From Lutispora thermophila DSM 19022 (lineage in GTDB: Bacteria > Bacillota > Clostridia > Lutisporales > Lutisporaceae): 41,579 bases of DNA. The stretch is from NCBI RefSeq assembly GCF_900142105.1, contig NZ_FQZS01000023.1, positions 1 to 41,579 of the forward strand, in the 5' to 3' direction. Under the pieces are notes generated by a model. The model made no database searches. It was not told where the DNA came from and saw only the letters and a list, made by a program, of their open reading frames with translations. Each line of letters opens with the position of its first letter. Position 1 is the first letter of the stretch. Positions 23,514-31,413 of the stretch are shown piece by piece. The position numbers were made by a program, and so were the translations under genes.

Positions 23514-25544
23514 ATGGATGAATTAAGCAGGAAACTGAATCAATATTTTGCCGGCAGGGTTGTAAGAAAGGATTTAACAAAAAAGATAAAAGAAGGAGCA
23601 AATGTACCCGTATATGTCCTTGAATACCTTCTGGGCATGTACTGCGCCACAGATGATGAAGAAGGTATAGCCGAAGGTGTTGAAACCGTAAAAAGAATCC
23701 TGGCTGAAAATTTTGTGCGTCCTGATGAAGCAGAGAAGGTAAAATCCAAGATTAGGGAGATAGGAAAATATACCGTTATTGATAAGGTTAGTGTAAAACT
23801 TAATGAAAAGAAGGATGTCTATGAAGCCGAATTTTCAAACTTGGGAATAAAAGGAGTGGCCATATCTCCGACTTATGTAAAGCAATATGAAAAACTTTTG
23901 TGTGGGGGCATATGGTGCATCATAAAGATGGACTACTACTATGATGAAGAAGCCAGAGGGACAAGCCCATTTAATATTAGCAATTTGACCCCCATACAAA
24001 TGCCAAATCTTGATATGGAAGAGATATTAGGCGGAAGAAAATATTTCACAAAAGATGAATGGATAGATGTTATTTTAAGGTCTATAGGGATGGAACCTAC
24101 AAGATTCGAAAATAATGTGAAGTGGCACCTTCTGGCAAGGATGATACCTCTAGTGGAGAACAATTACAATCTTTGCGAACTAGGGCCAAGGGGTACGGGC
24201 AAATCCCACGTATATAAGGAAATTTCCCCAAACAGTATCCTGGTATCAGGTGGGCAGACAACAGTGGCAAACCTGTTTTATAACATGGCTTCAAGGCAGA
24301 TAGGCCTTGTGGGGCTTTGGGACTGTGTGGCCTTCGACGAGGTTGCCGGGATTACATTTAAAGATAAAGATGGAATTCAGATAATGAAGGACTACATGGC
24401 TTCGGGTTCTTTTGCCAGAGGGAAGGAAGAGAAGAATGCTTCTGCTTCTATGGTATTTGTGGGTAATATCAATCAAAGTGTGGATGTACTGCTGAAAACA
24501 TCCCATCTATTTGAGCCGTTCCCTGAGGCAATGGCAAATGACACTGCATTTTTTGACAGGATGCATTATTACGTACCTGGGTGGGAGATACCTAAAATGC
24601 GTCCAGAGTTTTTTACAGATGAATATGGTTTTATTACAGATTATGTATCTGAATTTATGAGGGAAATGAGAAAACGCTCATTTTCAGATGCACTGGATAA
24701 ATTTTTTAGGATGGGCAACAACTTAAACCAAAGAGATGTTATTGCAGTAAGAAAAACAGTTTCAGGGCTTGTAAAACTCATATACCCTAACGGTGAGTTT
24801 ACAAGGGATGATATTGAAGAAATACTGCGTTATGCACTGGTGGGAAGAAGACGTGTTAAGGAGCAGTTGAAGAAAATCGGCGGTATGGAATTTTATGATG
24901 TTCATTTTTCCTACATAGATAATGAAACAATGAGCGAGGAATTTGTCTCAGTTCCTGAGCAGGGCGGAGGAAAAATAATACCTGAAGGCATGGGTAAACC
25001 AGGTCATCTTTATACCATTGCAAGAGGGAAATCAGGTATGATAGGGGCTTATAAGATTGAAACTCAGGTTATATCAGGTACCGGTAAATTTGAAAGGACA
25101 GGCCTTGGCTCTGATAGGGAGGCAAAAGAAAGTATAGAAACAGCCTTCAGGTACTTCAGGGCAAACAGCAAAAATATAAGTGGTAGTATAAGTGTTACCA
25201 CAAAGGATTATTTGATGCATGTACAGGATATACATGGAGTAGGGATGACTTCCGAACTTGCACTGGCAGCCTTTGTAGCATTATGTTCAGGGGCATTGGG
25301 TAAGCCGCCACAGAGCCAGTTGGTTGTTCTGGGTTCACTTAGCATAGGTGGTACAATAATAAAGGTTGAGGAACTGGCAAATGTGCTGCAGGTATGTTTT
25401 GATTCCGGTGCTAAGAGGGTACTTCTTCCAATGGCATCTGCGGTGGATATTCCTACGGTTCCGCCTGAACTGTTTGCAAAGTTTCAGATTTCATTTTACC
25501 AGAGTCCGGAGGATGCTGTATTTAAGGCTCTTGGAGTGGAGTAG
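23514..25544 (+). CDS. brxL: BREX Lon-like AAA+ protein BrxL
   Basis: The 676-residue protein has an N-terminal BrxL domain, a P-loop GPRGTGKS (224-231), a Walker B segment VAFDEVAG (D275, E276) and a C-terminal Lon-protease-like fold. In that fold, GVGMTSELALAAFVALCSG takes the place of the Lon serine region and SIGGTIIKVEEL that of the lysine region. BrxL forms ring complexes that bind DNA and is needed for phage exclusion but not methylation. It is the usual last gene of type 1 BREX. AAGGTGG lies before the ATG. The extra genes downstream start after a gap of about 100 bp. Confidence 0.93.
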   Translation: MDELSRKLNQYFAGRVVRKDLTKKIKEGANVPVYVLEYLLGMYCATDDEEGIAEGVETVKRILAENFVRPDEAEKVKSKIREIGKYTVIDKVSVKLNEKKDVYEAEFSNLGIKGVAISPTYVKQYEKLLCGGIWCIIKMDYYYDEEARGTSPFNISNLTPIQMPNLDMEEILGGRKYFTKDEWIDVILRSIGMEPTRFENNVKWHLLARMIPLVENNYNLCELGPRGTGKSHVYKEISPNSILVSGGQTTVANLFYNMASRQIGLVGLWDCVAFDEVAGITFKDKDGIQIMKDYMASGSFARGKEEKNASASMVFVGNINQSVDVLLKTSHLFEPFPEAMANDTAFFDRMHYYVPGWEIPKMRPEFFTDEYGFITDYVSEFMREMRKRSFSDALDKFFRMGNNLNQRDVIAVRKTVSGLVKLIYPNGEFTRDDIEEILRYALVGRRRVKEQLKKIGGMEFYDVHFSYIDNETMSEEFVSVPEQGGGKIIPEGMGKPGHLYTIARGKSGMIGAYKIETQVISGTGKFERTGLGSDREAKESIETAFRYFRANSKNISGSISVTTKDYLMHVQDIHGVGMTSELALAAFVALCSGALGKPPQSQLVVLGSLSIGGTIIKVEELANVLQVCFDSGAKRVLLPMASAVDIPTVPPELFAKFQISFYQSPEDAVFKALGVE

Positions 25545-25640
25545 TTTGAGTTTGCACAAGGCTAGGAGTATTTTTACTTACATATTGATGGAAAGTTTAC
25601 CAAGAACTATCTAACGGCATTATGTAAGGAGTGAAATAGG

Positions 25641-26651
25641 ATGTTAATCCCGATAAGTATCGAAGAAAATAATATTGATACCAGTGATACTGAGATAAGT
25701 AATTCAACCTTTAAAGATTTAAAGTTGAAAGAAGAGCATATTGAAGAGTTCCTTAGGAAAAACATTGAGGTAATATTTGGCGAAGAAGAAAGTCTTTTAA
25801 TAGTAGGGCAGCAAGTCAGCAATAAGGAAAAAGGACGAAGTGATTTAACTGCAATCGATGAAAATGGTAATATTGTTCTTATTGAGATAAAAAGGGATAT
25901 TGATGATATAAAAAACAGAAAGGAAGCATTTGAATTCCAGGCAATTAGATATGCAGCAAGTTATGCTAAAATAAAGTCACCAGATGTGTTAGTTAATAAA
26001 ATATTCTCAAAATATATCGAAAAGCATAAAGAAGAGTTTGAATTGGGGGATTTAACACCTGCTGAAAAAGGGAAAAGGATAATAAACGATTTTCTAATAA
26101 ATAATAATTCTTTAAAAACTTTCAACCAAAAGCAAAGAATAATATTAGTCGCATCATCATTTGACCCTCAAACATTATCTGCTGTGGCTTGGCTAATATC
26201 AAATAATGTTGATATCAGTTGCTTTAGTATTATGCCATTAAAGATTAATAATCAGGTGTTTTTACAGGTTGATAGGATTCTTCCACCTTCAAGTATAGAG
26301 GATTTTTATGTAGATATTGAGGATAACAAAGAAGTTGAAATTGTGAAAAACCCAACTGAAATTATCAGAACCAATCTTCCCAGAATGCCTAAATTGTTCG
26401 AATGGGGTCTGCTAAAAAAAGGAGATAAGTTGTATATAAGAAATCATGATAAGGAAGCATCAATGGCCGAAGTTGTTGACCAAAGATTTGTTAACTACAA
26501 AGGCAGTAAGATTACCTATAATCAATGGGGGCAAGATGTAACGGGATGGTCGTCAATATGTATCTATGAATGGGCAGTAAAGTTAGATTGTGATAAAACT
26601 TTAGATAGCCTAAGGCGTGAGAAACTTAGAGAGATTGATAACGAGGAGTAA
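25641..26651 (+). CDS. PD-(D/E)XK nuclease-fold protein with RAMA-like C-terminus
   Basis: Residues 25-110 fit a NucS/DUF91-type nuclease: LKEEHIEEFLRKNIEVIF, then GRSDLTAIDENGNIVLIEIK with D68, E82 and K84 as the PD-(D/E)XK residues, then EFQAIRYAASYA. Residues about 250-312 (KLFEWGLLKKGDKLYI, then GWSSICIYEWAV) resemble the RAMA domain, which is attached to methyltransferases and nucleases and is predicted to read modified DNA. The middle part has no recognised motif. AAGGAGTG precedes the ATG. The position directly behind brxL suggests BREX cargo. It may cut DNA according to its modification state; that is inference. Confidence 0.7.
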   Translation: MLIPISIEENNIDTSDTEISNSTFKDLKLKEEHIEEFLRKNIEVIFGEEESLLIVGQQVSNKEKGRSDLTAIDENGNIVLIEIKRDIDDIKNRKEAFEFQAIRYAASYAKIKSPDVLVNKIFSKYIEKHKEEFELGDLTPAEKGKRIINDFLINNNSLKTFNQKQRIILVASSFDPQTLSAVAWLISNNVDISCFSIMPLKINNQVFLQVDRILPPSSIEDFYVDIEDNKEVEIVKNPTEIIRTNLPRMPKLFEWGLLKKGDKLYIRNHDKEASMAEVVDQRFVNYKGSKITYNQWGQDVTGWSSICIYEWAVKLDCDKTLDSLRREKLREIDNEE

Positions 26652-26680
26652 ATATAATATAGTATTAGGAAGTGTGTTTC

Positions 26681-27574
26681 ATGGATAGATATGAAAGAAT
26701 ACTCGGAGGCCTTTTTGGGATTGCTTGTGGTGATGCTCTGGGTGGAACGCTTGAGTTTATGTCAAAGGATGAGATTAAAAGAAAGTATGGATACTTAAAA
26801 GACATTATCGGTGGTGGCTGTTGGAACCTTAAACCAGGGGAAGTGACTGACGATACTATGATGACTATTGCTGTTGCGGAAGGCATTCTGGATAACCCGG
26901 AGAATCCTATTGAAGATATCGGAAAACACTTTATTGAATGGTATGATAGTAAACCGAAAGATATTGGCAATATTATCCGAATTGCACTTGGTGAGTATAA
27001 ACGAAGCAATGACTGGATGAAAACAGCCTACTACGCCCATCAGGCAACAGGTGGTATGAGTGCTGGAAATGGTTCACTTATGCGATGCTTACCAGTTGCA
27101 TTATATTATAGTGATGTTAAAAAAATGCTTGAGATAACTGCTTCTCAGAGTGTTCTTACTCATTATGACAAGAAAGCAACAGATGCCTGCCAGTTTTATA
27201 ATCTGTTAGTTTACCAGTATCTCAATGGTAAGCCTAAAGTGCCTTGTATAAGAGAGTACATAGAAAAGTATCCAGAATATAAGCAGGTATTCCAGTTATC
27301 AAAAGATGAATTGAAGCCAACGGGATATGTGTTTGATACTTTGATATGTGCATTATGGTGTTTTATTAACACATCTTCTTTTGAGGATGCCGTATGTGAA
27401 GCGGCCAACCTTGGAGGAGATGCGGATACTATAGCCGCAATTACCGGTGGAATGGCTGGAGTGTATTATGGCTATGGTGCTATCCCTGACAGATGGAAGG
27501 AAAAGATAATGATAAAAGAGCAGTTAACTTCTATTGCAAAGAGGATGATAGAAAAGTATAGGATTCAAGAGTAA
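26681..27574 (+). CDS. ADP-ribosylglycohydrolase family protein (DraG-like)
   Basis: I chose the ATG at 26681 (AGGAAGTG before it), giving 297 residues. The family signatures are present: ILGGLFGIACGDALGGTLEF at the N-terminus, EVTDDTMM with D57, D58 and T59 as metal ligands, GNGSLMRCLPVALYY, SVLTHYDKKATDAC, and NLGGDADTIAAITGGMAG with D247, D249 and T250. These enzymes remove ADP-ribose from arginine or other targets using two magnesium ions. It follows the nuclease gene by 29 bp in the same direction. No ADP-ribosyltransferase is seen in the window, so it may counter a phage- or host-made modification, or be general cargo. Confidence 0.88.
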   Translation: MDRYERILGGLFGIACGDALGGTLEFMSKDEIKRKYGYLKDIIGGGCWNLKPGEVTDDTMMTIAVAEGILDNPENPIEDIGKHFIEWYDSKPKDIGNIIRIALGEYKRSNDWMKTAYYAHQATGGMSAGNGSLMRCLPVALYYSDVKKMLEITASQSVLTHYDKKATDACQFYNLLVYQYLNGKPKVPCIREYIEKYPEYKQVFQLSKDELKPTGYVFDTLICALWCFINTSSFEDAVCEAANLGGDADTIAAITGGMAGVYYGYGAIPDRWKEKIMIKEQLTSIAKRMIEKYRIQE

Positions 27575-27603
27575 TTCCAGTCGGTGTTAAGGAGAGAATT
27601 TGC

Positions 27604-28185
27604 ATGAATAGGTGTCAATGGTGTGGAAGAGTGCCAAGCGGTTTTGGAATGGTAGTTTTAACTATAAAAGAAGACGAGCCATCCCAATCTGTATGTAGAG
27701 ACTGCTACAATGAGTTTGCTGCTAATATGCTTGGAATTGAAGATTATAAAGATTTTGAAAAAGAGGCTACCTTTATAGATTGCGATGGAATAGAACATCG
27801 CTTTCAAGTAGGAAAGATGATTAACCCAACAGGTATTTGTTGGAAGGCGGTAGAGTTTATATGCGAAAATAAAATAGGCTATTCTTTTGAAGCACATCAG
27901 GATTTTGAAGAAGATTCAAATGATGCTCTGGAAAGACTTTATAAAAAGATAAAGAAAGGACTATCGCAAAAGTTTATAAGAAAAGAAATGTTTCAAGGGC
28001 AAGAACTTATCTTCATTAAAGAAAATATTGTAGAAGGGCGTATTGAATGGGATGATAGATATAATGACAGAACGCCCAAATTTATCATAGATGGACAGGA
28101 ATATAGCCTGGAAGAATTCGGTAGGATGTTGATGTCCTGCGAAGGATGGAACTTTAGATTAGAAATAATTGAACCTACAGAGTAA
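27604..28185 (+). CDS. Zinc-ribbon hypothetical protein
   Basis: This 193-residue protein begins with a four-cysteine zinc ribbon (MNRCQWCGRVPSG, then SVCRDCYNEF; C4, C7, C31, C34). The rest is a mixed alpha/beta domain with DCDGIEHRFQVGKMINPTGICWKAVEF and later FIIDGQEYSLEEFGRMLMSCEGWNFRL. I recall similar proteins annotated only as hypothetical, often in variable regions. The gene lies 29 bp after the ADP-ribosylglycohydrolase with AAGGAGAG before the ATG, so they are probably co-transcribed. No catalytic residues are evident. Confidence 0.65.
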   Translation: MNRCQWCGRVPSGFGMVVLTIKEDEPSQSVCRDCYNEFAANMLGIEDYKDFEKEATFIDCDGIEHRFQVGKMINPTGICWKAVEFICENKIGYSFEAHQDFEEDSNDALERLYKKIKKGLSQKFIRKEMFQGQELIFIKENIVEGRIEWDDRYNDRTPKFIIDGQEYSLEEFGRMLMSCEGWNFRLEIIEPTE

Positions 28186-28231
28186 GTTTATATACGCAAT
28201 ATTAAATTATAACAAAAAGGTTGCGCTTACC

Positions 28232-28325
28232 TATAATATAACTTAGAATATAAGTATACAGAATGAGAGCATATTCTCTTACAGCCAGCAGATGCTGGAA
28301 TAAGTTAAGAGAGTATGCTTTTTGT
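28232..28325 (+). promoter_or_regulatory. Attenuator-like element E3 in the leader of the DUF1444-like gene
   Basis: TATAAT at 28232-28237 is followed by AGAAT (28260-28264) pairing with ATTCT (28273-28277). That second arm is inside AGCATATTCTCTTA (28268-28281), the left arm of a terminator whose right arm TAAGAGAGTATGCT is at 28306-28319, with T5 after it. An inner hairpin CCAGCA/TGCTGG sits in the loop, as in E2. The next gene begins 30 bp later. Confidence 0.65.
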
Positions 28326-28355
28326 GTTTTTATAGAGTTATTAAGGAGGTAGGTA

Positions 28356-29093
28356 ATGCTTACTATTGCTGATTTTTCAAGGAAAGTAGTTTTTGATTTA
28401 AATAAAACGTTTCCTATAGCCAGGGTACAGGGAAAGTATGTTATTGTGGAGTCTAACCCAAACAGTGTGTCTGTACCTATTAGTAGTATTTATGGGGAAT
28501 ACCAAGAGACCGAGGATTATGGAAAAACTTTAGCATCATATATTAAAATTATTAATGATATTCTGAGTCAATATAAATTTAAGATTGACTATAACAATGT
28601 TTATCCGCTGCTTAAGAGCAGGGATTTTGGAAAAGGGGAAAAGGATTTAGGGTTTTATAGGGAGCATGCGTTTGCTGATATAGATACTCTTTATGTTACA
28701 GATGAAGGAGAATTGTTCAGATTTTTATTATATAGTGATGATGTAGATTTTGAATTGGTCAAAAAATCAGCATGGGAAAACCTAAATAAAATGAGAAATC
28801 CATTAGTTAAATTAGATAAGGCCCTAGAAATATATACCTTGAAATTCACAACAGATTATAACTCAACCCTGTTATTAAGTACTGCACTACAGAATCAGAT
28901 AAGCAAAAAGATAGGGGGGGATTATCTCTTTGCAATTCCTTCTGCTACTACGCTAATAGTGGCTAAATTACGCCATGAGTATATAAAAATTATAGAATCA
29001 TTAATTATGATAGATAATAATCGGAATAAGGTTTCAGATAAGATTTATAGGTTTAAGAATGGGATATTTGATATTATTAATAAAAGATATTGA
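28356..29093 (+). CDS. DUF1444-like protein
   Basis: The 245-residue protein has the DUF1444 outline: FPIARVQGKYVIVE near the N-terminus, NVYPLLKSRDF in the middle, then HAFADIDTLYVTDEGELFRFL. Proteins of this family (YtpQ in Bacillus) have no known function. AAGGAGG lies before the ATG. Expression is probably governed by element E3 just upstream, which would separate it from the operon before. A small gene follows at 32 bp. It is not an enzyme that I can recognise; confidence in the family is moderate. Confidence 0.65.
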   Translation: MLTIADFSRKVVFDLNKTFPIARVQGKYVIVESNPNSVSVPISSIYGEYQETEDYGKTLASYIKIINDILSQYKFKIDYNNVYPLLKSRDFGKGEKDLGFYREHAFADIDTLYVTDEGELFRFLLYSDDVDFELVKKSAWENLNKMRNPLVKLDKALEIYTLKFTTDYNSTLLLSTALQNQISKKIGGDYLFAIPSATTLIVAKLRHEYIKIIESLIMIDNNRNKVSDKIYRFKNGIFDIINKRY

Positions 29094-29125
29094 ATGGTTA
29101 ATATAGGAAAAGGGAGATTGACAAT

Positions 29126-29398
29126 ATGAATAAGGTTATAATCGAATGTGATGAACTTATTGATGGATATGAATTAAACAAGGATAGTATCCTGAAACAA
29201 TTGCAGTTTATGAAAATAGATAAAGGAACAGAGAGTTTTATCACTGCATACGATGATGATTTTCGATATACATTGATTGGTGAAATCAAAGGGAACAAAG
29301 TGTTTTTAACCAATATAATAAAAGCGGCTGCTTATAAAGAAATGGATAACACTGATTTATATGAATTTATAAAATATGAATTTATAAAAAAGGTATAA
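29126..29398 (+). CDS. Small hypothetical protein
   Basis: This 90-residue acidic protein has AAAGGGAG before its ATG and lies 32 bp after the DUF1444-like gene, so the two are probably co-transcribed. It contains no cysteine, signal peptide or membrane segment. Its predicted strands (SFITAYDDDFRYTLIGEIKGNKVFLTNI) suggest a small beta-sheet with a C-terminal helix. I do not recognise it. An immunity-like or partner role for its neighbour is possible but not shown. Confidence 0.6.
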   Translation: MNKVIIECDELIDGYELNKDSILKQLQFMKIDKGTESFITAYDDDFRYTLIGEIKGNKVFLTNIIKAAAYKEMDNTDLYEFIKYEFIKKV

Positions 29399-29725
29399 GG
29401 TTTATGGAGAAATTAGGATAAATGAATAAGGCTTTGGGGATGTAATGTCTATCCTCAACGCCTTATTCTATTAGTGCCTGGGTATCTCAAGTTTTTCGTT
29501 TTTTTCTCTAAACAATCCTACCTCTATTATCTTTTGCTACATTATACCTTTGACCTTCAAAATATTATATAAGTATGTTTGTATGAAGAAAGGCTTGAGA
29601 TGTAAGGTTTGTATGCGATTTTAGCAACAAAATTTTTATTACAAATTTATGATATTTTTTATTTTGGACCTGACAAATCTCTTTGTGCGCGCTACTATAT
29701 TAGAAGAAAGGAGAGTTGATTATTG
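29399..29725. other. Gene-free stretch with one hairpin
   Basis: GAATAAGGC plus TTGGGGAT (29424 on) pairs with ATCCTCAA plus CGCCTTATTC ending at 29468, a strong stem with one bulge but no T tail; it may end the operon. The rest is AT-rich, and I see no gene in it. Confidence 0.6.
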
Positions 29726-29926
29726 ATGAAAAAGAGATTAGATATAATTTTTAACATAGTTATACCTACAATGGTAGGGTACGCAACGTTCTTTCTGATT
29801 TTCTATTTCTATCAGAGATTATTTTTTGAATACAGATGGCTCGCAATAATTCCATTCATTATAGTTACAGGATATGTTATAAAAGATAATATGAGAGAGT
29901 GGAAGATGATAAAGCAGCAGGGTTAG
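29726..29926 (+). CDS. Small membrane protein
   Basis: The 66-residue protein has two predicted membrane helices (IIFNIVIPTMVGYATFFLIFY and WLAIIPFIIVTGYVI) joined by a short loop with basic and aromatic residues, and a charged C-terminal tail (KDNMREWKMIKQQ). GAAAGGAGAG lies before the ATG. It stands alone, between a G-rich repeat block and a gene-free stretch. It could be a phage-holin-like or toxin-like membrane protein, but nothing in it decides this. Confidence 0.55.
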   Translation: MKKRLDIIFNIVIPTMVGYATFFLIFYFYQRLFFEYRWLAIIPFIIVTGYVIKDNMREWKMIKQQG

Positions 29927-29935
29927 AGAATTAGG

Positions 29936-29999
29936 AGTAAGGGGAAAAGGGGATAAGTGGATAAGTGGATAAGGTCAAACTTACCCCTTATCCCTAAGT
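29936..29999. repeat. G-rich short repeats
   Basis: Tandem, imperfect copies of AAGGGGATAAGTGGAT are followed by their reverse complement (TTACCCCTTATCCC). Similar runs occur in other gaps of the window (near 961, 1195, 1236, 5690, 9367 and 41100). Confidence 0.6.
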
Positions 30000-30032
30000 C
30001 CTGTAAAGGATAAAGAAGGTAGGGTAGGAGTT

Positions 30033-30116
30033 ATGAAATATGTAATAATAAGCCTTATAGTATGTATTACAATTGTAGCCATTGCTGCAATAATAGGCAT
30101 TATGAAAAGAAAATAG
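30033..30116 (+). CDS. 27-residue membrane peptide
   Basis: From ATG 30033 the frame encodes a single hydrophobic helix (about residues 3-23, rich in Ile, Val and Ala) with a MKRK basic end. GGTAGGGTAGGAG precedes the start, and an intrinsic terminator follows within 20 bp. The size and shape fit small membrane toxins of type I toxin-antitoxin pairs or regulatory microproteins. No antisense promoter was identified, so this stays open. Confidence 0.45.
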   Translation: MKYVIISLIVCITIVAIAAIIGIMKRK

Positions 30117-30133
30117 TAAGTATTATATATAGC

Positions 30134-30162
30134 AAAAAACAGGCAATATGAGCCTGTTTTTT
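30134..30162. terminator. Bidirectional terminator
   Basis: AAAAAACAGGC pairs with GCCTGTTTTTT. It can end both the 27-residue gene and the recombinase gene on the other strand. Confidence 0.8.
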
Positions 30163-30189
30163 AGTCTGAAACTAAAGGTAAATTTGTTT

Positions 30190-31080
30190 CTAATAATCTG
30201 ATATAGCATTAATACTTTCTTCCAAATCCTCCTGTCTCACTTTAAGATAAATGGCGCTGCTTTCTATACTTTCATGTCCTAACAACAACTGTACAGTATT
30301 AATATCAGCATTAGGTGTATTTAGAATTTGAATTGCAAAGTGATGTCTGAACATATGAGGATGAATTTTAATATTGGTATCATTTGCCCAGCGTTTTAGT
30401 ATTTTAAAGATTCCAGAGCGGGTAAAAGGGCGTTTCCTTTCGCTTATTAAAAGATAATCAGAAGATATGGACATTTTATCTCTTTCTTCTATATATGAAA
30501 TTATAGCCTTTCTGACATCTAAATGAAGAGGAATATTCCTTTCTTTTTGATTTTTACCTATAACTCTTAGATTTCCAGAGCGGTCATTTATGGTAATGTC
30601 ACAAAGGCGGATATTTATAAGTTCACTGACCCTGACTCCAGTTTTTGATAATAACTCAAAAACTACTATCCATAGAATTTTTTGACTTCTATACACATAT
30701 CTTTTGATTTTCCTAAAGTCTGAGTTAGAAAAACCCTTTGGAGCAGTAGGTTTATTTGTACGTATCTTCTTTAGATTTTCAGCAGGATTGTTTTTAATAA
30801 TGCTATGACTTTGAAGAAAGTAAAAATATTCTTTTAGTGCTGCAATTTTATTATTTATGGTAGATGCTTTTTGGCGCTTGATATTCAAGAGATAATTCCG
30901 GTAGTCTTGTAAGTCCATCATGATTACATTTCCTGGGATAAATTTTTCACCATATGACTCGGTGTAGTATTTTATAAAATCATTGATATTGGTAGTATAA
31001 GTTGATATTGTGCCACTTGATTTATCGTTTTTATTTAAATAATCTACAAAATCATCCAAATAATATTCCTTAGTATCCAT
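30190..31080 (-). CDS. Tyrosine recombinase (integrase/XerD-like)
   Basis: The 296-residue protein has an N-terminal SAM-like arm domain (ATG to about residue 95) and a C-terminal catalytic domain with all active-site residues: R150 in KTGVRVSEL, K176, H242 and R245 in HPHMFRHHFA, H269 in LLGHESIESS and the nucleophile Y278. It is of the short XerC/D type rather than a long phage integrase, so it may resolve plasmid multimers or move the element. A palindromic site with a 6-bp centre lies about 180 bp upstream of its start. The frame is intact; the ribosome site AAGGAAGGGAG lies before the ATG. Confidence 0.9.
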   Translation of the reverse strand: MDTKEYYLDDFVDYLNKNDKSSGTISTYTTNINDFIKYYTESYGEKFIPGNVIMMDLQDYRNYLLNIKRQKASTINNKIAALKEYFYFLQSHSIIKNNPAENLKKIRTNKPTAPKGFSNSDFRKIKRYVYRSQKILWIVVFELLSKTGVRVSELINIRLCDITINDRSGNLRVIGKNQKERNIPLHLDVRKAIISYIEERDKMSISSDYLLISERKRPFTRSGIFKILKRWANDTNIKIHPHMFRHHFAIQILNTPNADINTVQLLLGHESIESSAIYLKVRQEDLEESINAISDY

Positions 31081-31413
31081 GACTAAACTCCCTTCCTTAA
31101 AATTTTACTATGATTTTAAGGACACATAAGGGTAAATTCAAGTTTATATACCAGGTAGATTTCAAGTTTAAAAGTAGGGCTAAAAAGTTTTGTGGACAAT
31201 TTTTAAGGGCTTATTACATCAAATTAAGATAAAATTGCACTTGATTTTCATTGTATTCTCTACAAAACCCTGATTTTGTAGAAAAATTTTGTAGATAATT
31301 GGATAATTTTAGTATATAATGAAGTTGTTATTGAAATGAATAAATTTGAATCAGAAACAAGTATAAAGACTTGAATCAATGATTTTTGATTTTTTCAATG
31401 GAGGGGAGTAGTT
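31081..31413. other. Gap between the divergent recombinase and TrlF-type genes
   Basis: No gene is seen. It contains TTTTGTGG (31179-31186 region), the palindrome at 31260-31281, a third TTTTGTAG at 31287-31294, and a TATAAT at 31315-31320 that may belong to the promoter of the TrlF-type gene. Confidence 0.5.
31260..31294. other. Candidate recombinase core site
   Basis: CTACAAAA (31260-31267) and TTTTGTAG (31274-31281) are perfect inverted arms around the 6-bp centre CCCTGA, the shape of a tyrosine recombinase crossover site. A direct copy of TTTTGTAG follows at 31287-31294 and could be an accessory arm site. Confidence 0.45.

Noticed and set aside
25366-25614. 82-codon frame overlapping the end of brxL
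   Set aside because: Out-of-frame reading of brxL with a composition typical of a shifted frame.
31281-31320. Standard promoter of the TrlF-type gene using TTGTAG and TATAAT
   Set aside because: The spacing is 20 bp, too long for a confident sigma-A promoter; only the -10 is noted.
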